This document shows positions 25,682 to 33,631 of a stretch of DNA of 40,494 nucleotides, piece by piece. Below the pieces are notes generated by a model, which did not search any database, had not been told where the DNA came from, and saw only the letters and a program-made list of their open reading frames with translations. Source of the DNA: Ignavibacteriales bacterium (GTDB taxonomy: Bacteria; Bacteroidota; Ignavibacteria; T3Sed10-11); contig PWXV01000307.1 of the NCBI GenBank assembly GCA_003568415.1, forward strand, positions 1-40,494, read 5' to 3'. A program made the position numbers and the translations under genes. Numbering within the stretch: the stretch's first letter is position 1; the number at the start of each line of letters is the position of its first letter.

Positions 25682-28192
25682 TTGAATCGAACGTACCGGA
25701 AAATATTTTTACTTCTCTTTGTTTTCATGAGTGTACTTGGTTTGCTCTCTTGTTCACAGCTTGCCTTCTGGAAGTCGGCTGCTGAAGAAGAAATTATTCG
25801 TGCAGAAGAATACCTTGCAGGCACAATCGATACATTGATGAGACTCGATCCCGCCGTCGATACCGATGAATACCTTCAAGCGAGGAGTAAATTTGAAGAA
25901 GCATTGGAGCGTTATATGCTGGTAGCCGGGAAAGCGGATCGTTCAATAATACACCTGGATTTTAAAGGTACGAATATTATCATACCGGTTCATCGTCTGG
26001 ATCATTTCGACGATCAAATTGAATTGCTGCAAACCAGAACCGCACAAACACTCTGGCAGCGAATCGGGCCGGTCTTTCGCGATGAAATAGTTGACCTTGC
26101 AGCTATTCACGATGACAATTCCATTGTAACTCTTGCAGCTCTGTTCACCGATTCATTAGTAGTTTTTCCACCAACTGGTAGCGATGATGATCCGCAAAGT
26201 ATAAAAATTCCTTCCCGCAACTTGAAGGATATACGATCGCGCATCCCATCCGGGTTAATGGAAACAAGGAGGGATGAGATTTATTTCATCACTGCTCATT
26301 CCGATACATCATTTAGATTTACCATACGTGATGAGACTACTACTCCGGCTGCACATTGGTATCCGTTCGACATTCAATCGGTAACGGGTAGACCATATTT
26401 CGAATACGTACACGATGGAAACATGAAAAACATTTTAAGTGTTAAACAACATGATGAAAATGACCGATATGTGATTCTGGATGACCGGGGAAAATTGCAT
26501 CTGTATTCAAACAATGATAATTCCAGTCTCTATACATCGGAACAACCTCTTGGAAATCGATTATTTAAAATCAACGGAGAAAAATTTGCGATAACTCGGC
26601 CCGATGAAAATTCGTTTGTGCTTGCCGAGCTTTATTCCGACACCGTTCATATTAAAGGTTTATCCCCGCAGTTTTATGGGACCGTAGGTGCAGTTACCTA
26701 CGCCGAACTTTCCGGTATCAGAGGATATATTGTGGGTGTGACGACGGGAAACGACTTTACGGGGCGATATAGCCAACTGTATTTTGTTCCCGAACAGATG
26801 ATACAGTGGCGGGAGGTACGGGATATCTCCCCGCCGTTATTTCCTGATTATAATGCACGGTTTGTTATGGTTGATCATCTGGGAAACATTTTTGATGCTT
26901 CTGAAATTCAGGACGATCTTCATCCATTTGTTCATCCCAATGTGTATGAGACATTACTTCTTCGAGATGCCAACGGTGAACTTGTCTATAATCTGGCCTC
27001 CTCGATACAGCCGGATATGATGCAAAAACGATGGTCGATTTCCCTTAAAGAGGGAGTACGCTTCTCTGATGGAAGTATACTCGACGCAAATATGGTGCGG
27101 GATGCCTGGTTTGACAATATGAAAAAATGCAATGAAAGCGCCTGTGTAATGAAGTGGGTTTCTGAAAAAGTTGATACGATAGAAGTTGTTGACAGTCTTC
27201 AGTTGATCATTAACCTTGATTTGCCGTTGCCAAACTTCAAAGAGCACCTCACGGCGAATTGTTTTCAGATTACAAAGATACATGAAGAAGAACCATGGCC
27301 TATCGGCACCGGTGCATATATGGTGACGGAGAGTTCATCACGGCAAATAACACTCCGGCGAAATCCATACTACCATCGAGGTGAATCTTTTTTGGAAGAG
27401 ATCGTTATTATGATCAGTTCTGATGATGTAATTGAATATGTCACTCAACACGAAAAGACCGGTGCATTCATCAGGCAACCTCGTTATATTGATTTCTTCG
27501 GAGCAATAGACGCATTACAGAAACTCAAAGCTCAAAGCCAAAAAATTTATTTCCTTGCGTTAAACCCCGATTCACCCCGATTGACTTCTACAAATGCACG
27601 GTCTCGTGTTATTCAGACAATTGGCCGGGAAGCTTTAGTAACAGTCGTGACCGAAGCACGGACCGAGATCGCAACATCATTTTTCTCGGATATCGATATA
27701 TCAATGGAGAAACCGGATAATGATCGGTCGAATCTTGCTTCCAACTCATTGCGCATTCTGTATCTTGCACAGGATCCGGTAGCGGAACAAATAGCACAGC
27801 GGCTTTCGGTTCGGCTTCAACAGGTAGGAATTCAGGTGCGGCGACCTGAGGGGTTGTCACGGGGAAGATTTCAGCAAGTACGCAACGATCAGGGATATGA
27901 TATTCTTGTGGATTCGTATTTACCCTTCTTTTCATCCTCAGCTTATAATTTGTATGATTTATTACAGAGAGGTTATATTTTTGATGAGGTGCTCGAAGAG
28001 CAAGCAGCAGCCTTGATAACCCCTGCCGGCGCTGCGGAGATAGCACGTATCGAGGAATATGCAGCGGAACAATATTATCTCTATCCGCTTCTTCGAACTT
28101 CAATGTATGCGGTTACTCCTGTCACTTTATATGAAGTTGACTACGCCGGTAGAATATTGTTAAATTTCTCAGAGGCCTGGTTCCCTAAATAA
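25682..28192 (+). CDS. Lipoprotein with family-5 solute-binding domain and novel N-terminal half
   Basis: A protein of about 836 residues. Lipobox LGLLSC (Cys24) makes it a lipoprotein. The first half (about 60-400) contains repeated short strand patterns like a beta-propeller (blocks with DSLVVFPP, YVILDDRGKLHLYS, FAITRPDENSFVLAEL); no known family was recognised there. The second half (about 420-830) is a family-5 (oligopeptide/dipeptide-type) solute-binding domain: ETLLLRDANGELVYNLAS, WSISLKEGVRFSDGS, IGTGAYMV, LRRNPYYHRG. No ABC importer genes are nearby. The kinase gene starts 18 nt after its stop, so it may be a sensory co-receptor rather than a transport protein. The TTG at 25682 is chosen because AGGAGG (25666-25671) is 10 nt away; the ATG at 25673 is only 1 nt from it. 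Confidence 0.85.
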   Translation: MNRTYRKIFLLLFVFMSVLGLLSCSQLAFWKSAAEEEIIRAEEYLAGTIDTLMRLDPAVDTDEYLQARSKFEEALERYMLVAGKADRSIIHLDFKGTNIIIPVHRLDHFDDQIELLQTRTAQTLWQRIGPVFRDEIVDLAAIHDDNSIVTLAALFTDSLVVFPPTGSDDDPQSIKIPSRNLKDIRSRIPSGLMETRRDEIYFITAHSDTSFRFTIRDETTTPAAHWYPFDIQSVTGRPYFEYVHDGNMKNILSVKQHDENDRYVILDDRGKLHLYSNNDNSSLYTSEQPLGNRLFKINGEKFAITRPDENSFVLAELYSDTVHIKGLSPQFYGTVGAVTYAELSGIRGYIVGVTTGNDFTGRYSQLYFVPEQMIQWREVRDISPPLFPDYNARFVMVDHLGNIFDASEIQDDLHPFVHPNVYETLLLRDANGELVYNLASSIQPDMMQKRWSISLKEGVRFSDGSILDANMVRDAWFDNMKKCNESACVMKWVSEKVDTIEVVDSLQLIINLDLPLPNFKEHLTANCFQITKIHEEEPWPIGTGAYMVTESSSRQITLRRNPYYHRGESFLEEIVIMISSDDVIEYVTQHEKTGAFIRQPRYIDFFGAIDALQKLKAQSQKIYFLALNPDSPRLTSTNARSRVIQTIGREALVTVVTEARTEIATSFFSDIDISMEKPDNDRSNLASNSLRILYLAQDPVAEQIAQRLSVRLQQVGIQVRRPEGLSRGRFQQVRNDQGYDILVDSYLPFFSSSAYNLYDLLQRGYIFDEVLEEQAAALITPAGAAEIARIEEYAAEQYYLYPLLRTSMYAVTPVTLYEVDYAGRILLNFSEAWFPK

Positions 28193-28210
28193 CGTATCGG
28201 AAGAAATACT

Positions 28211-30004
28211 ATGACCCGGAAAGTAAAAATACCGCTTTCGACGAAATTTGTCGTAACGTTTGTCCCGCTCTTCCTGTTCGCAATGCTGATGACAATCTAT
28301 GCAGTTCAGAGAACCGTGACACTTCAGTATATGGAACGGTATGAAAACGAGCTTCAGTCTGCCGCAAATGCAATAGAACGGGAATTGAATACAAGACAAC
28401 AATCGATCAATGTACAATTGGAGCAACTTGCCGAAAGAATCAGAGATGATCACGAATTTCGACTCCACGTTAGTGTACTTGATGAACCGCATCATCCTTA
28501 TATTGTGGATTATGCACCTATGTATATGCCAACGATGGGTTTCCAGGCTCTCGAAATTGCAGATGCGAATGGTATTGTGCTTAGTTCTGGCCAATATCGA
28601 CAGGCTTTTGGAGGTAATGCGCTTGGATTGATACGAAACATACAGAATGCCGAAGACGAGACTGTGCTTGCCTGGTTTGATCATCCAGATGGATATAAAT
28701 TATGCCTGACATCGATACACACGTTTACGATTGCTAATCGATTGTATTATGTTCTTGGCGGTAAAGAGATCGACCAGGAATTTCTCCGGGGTTTACAAGC
28801 GAATCCACAAAATATTCTGTTATTGCGTACACCCACCCGTTTTATTTCATCCAACCCGGATCGGATAGAACCCGGTGTTCTTGATGAGATTGATCTTGAG
28901 AATGATGAGGAGATTCTCCCGGATTGGTTGATCGAAGAATATTCATTTTCACAATTATTTATACCGGTAGTAGACAGAAATACCATCGCCGATGGCGGGA
29001 TTTATCTCCTGCATTCCCGAAGCGAGCTTGTACAATTGCTGAGTAACCTCAATGAGAAAATTATAGCTATAACAGTGGTCGGAATTATTTTTGTCATAAT
29101 TCTCGCGGTATGGCATGCGGGAAATGTCGCCCGTCCGTTGCGGCGTCTTGCAAAACGGGCAGCAAATATATCGCTGGATTCGTTAGACGATAATTTTAAT
29201 ATTAAAAGTAAAGATGAAGTAGGGGTTTTGAATGATGCATTGAAGAGTATGGTGCAGAGGTTGAAAATAAGCAGGCTCGAACTCGCCGTTGCCGAACAAA
29301 AGGCGGCTTTTGCCGAGATAGCCCGTAAAGTAAATCACGATATTAAGAATGGTTTTATCCCGATCCGTAACGTTATGCAGCATTGGAGTGAGGTGGCAGA
29401 TACCGAGCCGGAATCTCTGGCAAAAGTATTCAAAGAGAGACGGGAGACAATAGATGATAGTATACAGTATTTACAGGACCTTGCAAGGAATTATGCGCGG
29501 ACCAACAAAAAAATCGAACTTGAACCGGTTAACGTTCACGAAGTAGTGGGCACGGTACTACGAAATTATCAGGATTTTCCGGGGAAACAAATCACCATAA
29601 ACTCCAATAGTATCAACGAAGAACTCTATGTATCGGCAGAGCGTAATCAACTTCGCCGGGCTATTGAAAATATTGTATGTAACGCTCTCGATGCTTGTCA
29701 AAATAGTGATTCGATAACCATTACAACAGGTAAAGATAAAGATTCAATTTTTATCTGTATTGAAGACACCGGCCCGGGAATACCGTCTGAAATACGTGAT
29801 AAAATTTTCCACGCTCCGGTAACCACCAAGTCTGACGGTACGGGTATCGGTTTGATGAATGCAAATACCATCATTAAAGAATTCGGTGGTACAATAAATA
29901 TTGAAGATACTGAAGAAAAAGGAACAAAAGTCTGTATTTCATTGCCTGCATTGCAGGCAGCTTCTTATACTAATGAATCTGTTAATGAGGAAGTAACTTT
30001 ATGA
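28211..30004 (+). CDS. Membrane sensor histidine kinase (NtrB/NtrY-like) paired with NtrC-type regulator
   Basis: A 597-residue inner-membrane kinase. Helix 1 (about 13-31) and helix 2 (about 283-303) enclose a ~250-residue periplasmic sensor of double-Cache-like appearance (inference). HAMP spans about 304-356. The H box ARKVNHDIKNGF has the phospho-accepting H376. The N box is NIVCNALDA (N491), G1 DTGPGIP (519-525) and G2 GTGIGL (543-548), so all catalytic boxes are intact. The four-base ATGA overlap with the regulator gene shows translational coupling. The gene upstream encodes a solute-binding lipoprotein that may present a ligand to the periplasmic domain. Confidence 0.93.
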   Translation: MTRKVKIPLSTKFVVTFVPLFLFAMLMTIYAVQRTVTLQYMERYENELQSAANAIERELNTRQQSINVQLEQLAERIRDDHEFRLHVSVLDEPHHPYIVDYAPMYMPTMGFQALEIADANGIVLSSGQYRQAFGGNALGLIRNIQNAEDETVLAWFDHPDGYKLCLTSIHTFTIANRLYYVLGGKEIDQEFLRGLQANPQNILLLRTPTRFISSNPDRIEPGVLDEIDLENDEEILPDWLIEEYSFSQLFIPVVDRNTIADGGIYLLHSRSELVQLLSNLNEKIIAITVVGIIFVIILAVWHAGNVARPLRRLAKRAANISLDSLDDNFNIKSKDEVGVLNDALKSMVQRLKISRLELAVAEQKAAFAEIARKVNHDIKNGFIPIRNVMQHWSEVADTEPESLAKVFKERRETIDDSIQYLQDLARNYARTNKKIELEPVNVHEVVGTVLRNYQDFPGKQITINSNSINEELYVSAERNQLRRAIENIVCNALDACQNSDSITITTGKDKDSIFICIEDTGPGIPSEIRDKIFHAPVTTKSDGTGIGLMNANTIIKEFGGTINIEDTEEKGTKVCISLPALQAASYTNESVNEEVTL

Positions 30005-31368
30005 GCACTATTTTAATCGTGGATGACATGAAAGTATTGCGTGATCAATATTCGTATGACATACATCGTAAAACAGGATTTGAAATATTGACTGCTAAAA
30101 ACGGAAAAGAAGCACTGGAGGTTATTGAAAGTGAAGATATTGATGTCGCAATTGTAGATATTGAAATGCCCGTAATGGATGGCCTTGAGCTTCTTGACCG
30201 GATACAGCAAAACGGATTCCACGATATTGCTATTATTGTATATACCGCCGAAGGAAACTTCGAACGATGTGTGCGAGCTATTAAAGCGGGTGCATATAAT
30301 TTCTTTGATAAGAATGAGGTATCTATAGATCAACTCGTACGCATTATCGAGAATGCCATCGAACATCGCAGATTAACATTGGAAAATAAGCAATTACGAC
30401 GTGAAGCAGGTGTGGATTCCGAATTAATCGGGGTAAGTGAACCTATTGAAGCATTACGGGAACAGATAAAAAAAATTGCTGCAGTACCGAGTAATGTGCT
30501 CATCATAGGTGAAAGTGGAACCGGCAAGGAACTCGTTGCCAAAGAAATTCATCGTCTGAGTGACCGGCGTGACCGGCCTTTTATTGCGCTGAACTGTGCT
30601 GCTATTCCGGAGCACCTCGTTGAAAGCGAGTTGTTCGGGTTTGAAAAAGGTGCTTTTACCGGTGCAACCCGATCTGCAAAAGGTAAATTTCAAATTGCAG
30701 ACGGGGGTACATTGTTTCTTGATGAGATCGGAGATATGCCGTTAGCAATTCAGGCAAAATTATTACGCGTGCTTGAATCGGGAGAGATCACTCGCCTGGG
30801 TAGCCAGGGCAAGAGCGCGAAGGTAGATGTGAGGGTTATTACTGCTACGCATAAAGATCTACAAAAAGAAATAGAAGATGAACGCTTCAGAAAAGATTTG
30901 TACTACAGGGTATGTACCCACATAATTACCGTACCCCCATTACGTGACCGAAAAGATGATATAAAATCGCTTGCACAATATTTCCTTGAGCGAACGTGTG
31001 AGCGGTTTGGATTGCCCCGGAAAAAAATTCATCCTGAAGCAATAGTTTTATTACAATCCTACGACTGGAAAATGAACAATGTGCGTGAACTAGAAAACAT
31101 TGTTGAGCGAATGATTATTCAGTGCAGCGGTGATGAGATCCTTCCGGAACATATTCCGTCTGACATTACCGTGGAAAATATTGCTGAACCGCCAGCTAGA
31201 AATAAAACATTTCAAGAATTAAAACAGGAATCAGAGAGACGAATTCTGTTACAGGCGCTTCGTGATAATGATTGGCATATTACCAATACAGCAAAAAAAC
31301 TGGGAATATCAAACCATTCAAACCTCATAAAATTAATGAAACGACTTGGCATCCAGCGCCCGCAATAG
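30001..31368 (+). CDS. NtrC-family sigma-54-dependent response regulator
   Basis: This 455-residue enhancer-binding protein has a receiver domain (about 1-120) with phospho-acceptor D53 in IVDIEMPVMDG, then a central AAA+ domain (about 140-370) with Walker A GESGTGKE (170-177), the sigma-54-contacting GAFTGA loop (217-222) and Walker B GGTLFLDEIGD. A Fis-type helix-turn-helix occupies about 415-455 (ITNTAKKLGISNHSNLIKLM). All parts needed to activate RNA polymerase with sigma-54 are intact. Its stop is 20 bp before the first TGTGT-N8-ACACA palindrome, and two such palindromes plus a sigma-54-type promoter lie between it and the next gene, a likely direct target. Confidence 0.95.
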   Translation: MSTILIVDDMKVLRDQYSYDIHRKTGFEILTAKNGKEALEVIESEDIDVAIVDIEMPVMDGLELLDRIQQNGFHDIAIIVYTAEGNFERCVRAIKAGAYNFFDKNEVSIDQLVRIIENAIEHRRLTLENKQLRREAGVDSELIGVSEPIEALREQIKKIAAVPSNVLIIGESGTGKELVAKEIHRLSDRRDRPFIALNCAAIPEHLVESELFGFEKGAFTGATRSAKGKFQIADGGTLFLDEIGDMPLAIQAKLLRVLESGEITRLGSQGKSAKVDVRVITATHKDLQKEIEDERFRKDLYYRVCTHIITVPPLRDRKDDIKSLAQYFLERTCERFGLPRKKIHPEAIVLLQSYDWKMNNVRELENIVERMIIQCSGDEILPEHIPSDITVENIAEPPARNKTFQELKQESERRILLQALRDNDWHITNTAKKLGISNHSNLIKLMKRLGIQRPQ

Positions 31369-31387
31369 ATCAGTACCAAATATTTTG

Positions 31388-31405
31388 TGTGTAATTTAAG
31401 ACACA
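31388..31405. promoter_or_regulatory. Predicted activator site 1 (TGTGT-N8-ACACA) for the 31650 gene
   Basis: TGTGT-AATTTAAG-ACACA is a perfect copy of the 18-bp palindrome. It overlaps a second inverted repeat, GACACA-GAGAGG-TGTGTC (31400-31417), so the spot could also form a hairpin after the regulator gene. It lies about 166 bp before the -24 element. Confidence 0.65.
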
Positions 31406-31464
31406 GAGAGGTGTGTCGGAATATACATCTGAGATACCGCAAAATATACCATTATTGAATTATA

Positions 31465-31482
31465 CGTGTCTTCTATGACACA
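31465..31482. promoter_or_regulatory. Predicted activator site 2 for the 31650 gene
   Basis: CGTGT-CTTCTATG-ACACA matches nine of ten fixed bases of the palindrome. The symmetric core GTGTC-TTCTAT-GACAC is perfect. It lies about 89 bp before the -24 element at 31571. The layout (two palindromes about 70-80 bp apart, then a TGGCACGAT promoter) mirrors that before the gene at 22313. Confidence 0.6.
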
Positions 31483-31569
31483 ACCAACCTTTTTCCTTGA
31501 TTATCTTACCATCCTATAATATACCGTAAAATCAACATAATTAAATGTTTACGCAAGAAAATTATCTTG

Positions 31570-31585
31570 TGGCACGATCATTGAC
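31570..31585 (+). promoter_or_regulatory. Sigma-54-type promoter of the 31650 gene
   Basis: TGGCACG-ATCA-TTGAC has a perfect -24 box with GG at 31571/31572 and the TTG ending at 31583, the right 12-nt register; the -12 GC reads GA. The expected start is near 31596, giving a leader of about 54 nt. Confidence 0.6.
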
Positions 31586-31649
31586 GTATACAACATTCAG
31601 ATAAGTTAATTAAGCAGAATTTATTACTAAACTAATGAGGGGAAATTCT

Positions 31650-32456
31650 ATGAGCTATATGATGCATCTTTGGTTGGTTATGCTGTTTTCATTGTTCTTC
31701 ATTGGATGTGAATCAGATGATCCGGCGGGGCCGCCAGAAGGTCAAGGACGGGTTGTAATGTATCTTGCCGATGCACCTACTGATAGCTTTACCGAGGTTA
31801 ATGTCGAAATAGAGAGCATCGAAATATATTCTGAACAGAAAGGATGGATAGAGTTACAAACTGAAGCAGGTATATATAATCTTCTGGAATTAACAAATGG
31901 TACAATGGCAATGCTTGTTGATGTGAATGTAGAAGCTGATACATATACGATGATTCGTGTGCACATCGGCGGGGAAAGCACCATTGTTGTCGAGGGAAGC
32001 ATGGTTGATATCTCAATTGACGCAGGGGCTCATGAAGGAATCGAGCTCGCTCATCACATTGAATTAGAATCAGGAGCGACGACGGAAATACTGCTTGATT
32101 TTGACGCTCATCGTTCGGTATCGGGTTCACTGGTTGGGGGATTTGTACTCGATCCTGTTATCCGGGTTCAATCGATGGAAGAAGCGGGAGATGTAAGCGG
32201 TCAGGTAGTACCTCCCGAAGCGAAAGCTGTAGTTATAGCATCTCAACAGGGTGACATAGTAACGTCGACGTACGCCGACGAAAACAGCGGTGAGTATAAA
32301 CTTGTCGGACTTGCAGAGGGTGAATATGATGTTGAATTTGTTGCCCGGAGTGATGGTTATGAAACGGAGGTATACAGCGGCGTTGCTGTTGAGGCCGGAC
32401 AAGAAACGGAGCTTGAAACTGTTGAATTGGAAAATAATGATAATTATGACAATTAA
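31650..32456 (+). CDS. DUF4382 lipoprotein with C-terminal CarboxypepD_reg-like domain
   Basis: A 268-residue lipoprotein (lipobox FFIGC, Cys20). A DUF4382-like domain spans about 28-160 and begins with the typical GRVVMYLADAPTDSFTEV; a beta-sandwich domain follows at about 172-262 (AGDVSGQVVPPEAKAVVI, SGEYKLVGLAEGEYDV, SDGYETE). This second domain is a paralog of the proteins at 22313 and 32607. The ATG at 31650 is chosen because AGGGGA lies 7-8 nt upstream; the ATG at 31635 overlaps that site. Probably exposed at the outer membrane or periplasm; the function is unknown. It has a sigma-54-type promoter with two palindromes and is followed by a strong hairpin at 32512. Confidence 0.87.
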   Translation: MSYMMHLWLVMLFSLFFIGCESDDPAGPPEGQGRVVMYLADAPTDSFTEVNVEIESIEIYSEQKGWIELQTEAGIYNLLELTNGTMAMLVDVNVEADTYTMIRVHIGGESTIVVEGSMVDISIDAGAHEGIELAHHIELESGATTEILLDFDAHRSVSGSLVGGFVLDPVIRVQSMEEAGDVSGQVVPPEAKAVVIASQQGDIVTSTYADENSGEYKLVGLAEGEYDVEFVARSDGYETEVYSGVAVEAGQETELETVELENNDNYDN

Positions 32457-32511
32457 AAATAAAAACCGGAATACGGCATATTGGTGGGGACGATAGATTG
32501 GACTTCCGGTT

Positions 32512-32554
32512 CCTGCCGGTCTTTCATCTGAGTATGAAAGACCGGCAGGTTTTA
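32512..32554 (+). terminator. Strong 16-bp stem-loop after the DUF4382 gene
   Basis: CCTGCCGGTCTTTCAT (32512-32527) pairs perfectly with ATGAAAGACCGGCAGG (32534-32549) around CTGAGT, followed by TTTTA. It fits a rho-independent terminator, although the T run is short. The next gene starts only about 50 nt later on the same strand, so it may instead be a partial terminator or an mRNA-stabilising hairpin between the two genes. Confidence 0.75.
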
Positions 32555-32606
32555 AAATGTAATGGTAATAACATCGAATAATTAAATGAAGACAGAGAGG
32601 AATACA

Positions 32607-32972
32607 TTGAAATTACAAGGCATGGTAGTCCCGATTGCAATGATGATATGGCTGACGATTGTTGTCGTCGCCTTAAGTTATTCACCTGAACAGGACGAAA
32701 TAGAATTTAGTACAATTGAAGGTGTGATCGTTCCTCATGATGTTCGTGTGTATGTGTATGTCGTTACCGAAGAAGGAATAATCGCTTCTGTACAATCTGA
32801 TACCGAAACCGGTTCTTTTGTTGTCCCTGAACTTACAGGAGGTGTGTATACACTTCGATTTGGTCCGGTATCGGATGAATATGCACAAAAAGAAATCCGG
32901 AATGTTCATATCCAGGACGGCAAGAATAAAAATCTCGGTAAATTGACTCTTGAAGCAGATTACCATTACTAA
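32607..32972 (+). CDS. Small exported beta-sandwich protein, paralog of the 22313 protein
   Basis: A protein of about 121 residues: a hydrophobic N-terminal segment (signal peptide or anchor, MVVPIAMMIWLTIVVVALSY) and one ~80-residue domain with EGVIVPHDVRVYVYVV, TGSFVVPELTGGVYTL and a final DGKNKNLGKLTLE. Motif order and spacing match the proteins at 22313 and 31650. The TTG at 32607 is favoured by AGAGG 6 nt upstream; an in-frame ATG at 32586 has no such site and would add 7 residues. It lies just after the hairpin at 32512; a weak sigma-54-like sequence before that hairpin is discussed separately. Function unknown. Confidence 0.78.
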   Translation: MKLQGMVVPIAMMIWLTIVVVALSYSPEQDEIEFSTIEGVIVPHDVRVYVYVVTEEGIIASVQSDTETGSFVVPELTGGVYTLRFGPVSDEYAQKEIRNVHIQDGKNKNLGKLTLEADYHY

Positions 32973-32995
32973 TCACGAACAGTGGGGGTCTAACT

Positions 32996-33148
32996 ATGCT
33001 ATGGTTAATATTCATAATTTTGATGGTAATGTGGTTATTCGGCTATGTAAGCGATTATACCCTGGGCGGTTTCCTGCATATTTTGTTGATTCTTGCAGTA
33101 GCTGCAATACTTATTCGTGTAATTCAGGGTAGGCGTCCGTTATTGTAA
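32996..33148 (+). CDS. Lmo0937-family (DUF5670) 50-residue membrane protein
   Basis: This short gene encodes 50 residues: MLWLIFIILMVMW, then GYVSDYTLGGFLHILLIL, and the C-terminal RVIQGRRPLL. The two hydrophobic helices joined by a short turn containing TLGG, and the basic RxIQGRRP end, are the hallmark of the Lmo0937/DUF5670 family of small membrane proteins, which often lie in stress-related clusters. GGGGG (32985-32989) sits about 6 nt before the ATG. It is 23 nt after the preceding gene and probably in the same transcript. Confidence 0.85.
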   Translation: MLWLIFIILMVMWLFGYVSDYTLGGFLHILLILAVAAILIRVIQGRRPLL

Positions 33149-33195
33149 ATCTAATTAATGTATTAAATAATAATCACATGAAGGAGGAGTTTACA

Positions 33196-33576
33196 ATGAA
33201 AACATTTTCCGGTAACATCGCACTCGTCGCAGCAGTAATAATGCTCTTCGTAATAACCGGATGTGCCGACAACGGGGAGGCGGAGAGATTTGAACAGGAA
33301 AGAGCTGTTTATGAAGATCGTATAAACGAAATTATTGCCGCTATCGATAATGAGATTAACGAGTTGCGGGATGAAATTGAAGAGGGAACCGAAGAAGAGC
33401 GTGAAGAACTCTATGAAAGGCATGAAACACTGCAGGAGGTGCGCAATGATCTGGATGATTATCTTCACGAACTTCGTAGAACAACCGCTGATGAATGGGA
33501 TAACTTACGGGGCGAGATAGATCAGGCGATGGAAGATGTGGAGAATACACTGCAGGAATTGATCGCAAGATTATAA
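33196..33576 (+). CDS. Small coiled-coil lipoprotein
   Basis: A 126-residue lipoprotein (lipobox VITGC, Cys23). The rest is almost wholly alpha-helical, rich in Glu/Arg/Asp with heptad-like spacing (RINEIIAAIDNEINELRDEI, EEEREELYERHETLQEV), and ends in TLQELIARL. It resembles small periplasmic stress-associated coiled-coil proteins, but no specific family is certain. The ATG at 33196 is chosen because AAGGAGG lies 8 nt upstream; the in-frame ATG at 33178 precedes that site. Confidence 0.8.
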   Translation: MKTFSGNIALVAAVIMLFVITGCADNGEAERFEQERAVYEDRINEIIAAIDNEINELRDEIEEGTEEEREELYERHETLQEVRNDLDDYLHELRRTTADEWDNLRGEIDQAMEDVENTLQELIARL

Positions 33577-33631
33577 ATAACCCGGATGATTCTCAGAACA
33601 ACTTTAACCATACGATTATAGAGGTTAATCA

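Noticed and set aside
25682-28192. Solute-binding protein as part of a peptide importer
   Set aside because: No permease or ATPase gene of that type lies in the window, and the gene is tied to a kinase operon; an importer elsewhere in the genome cannot be excluded.
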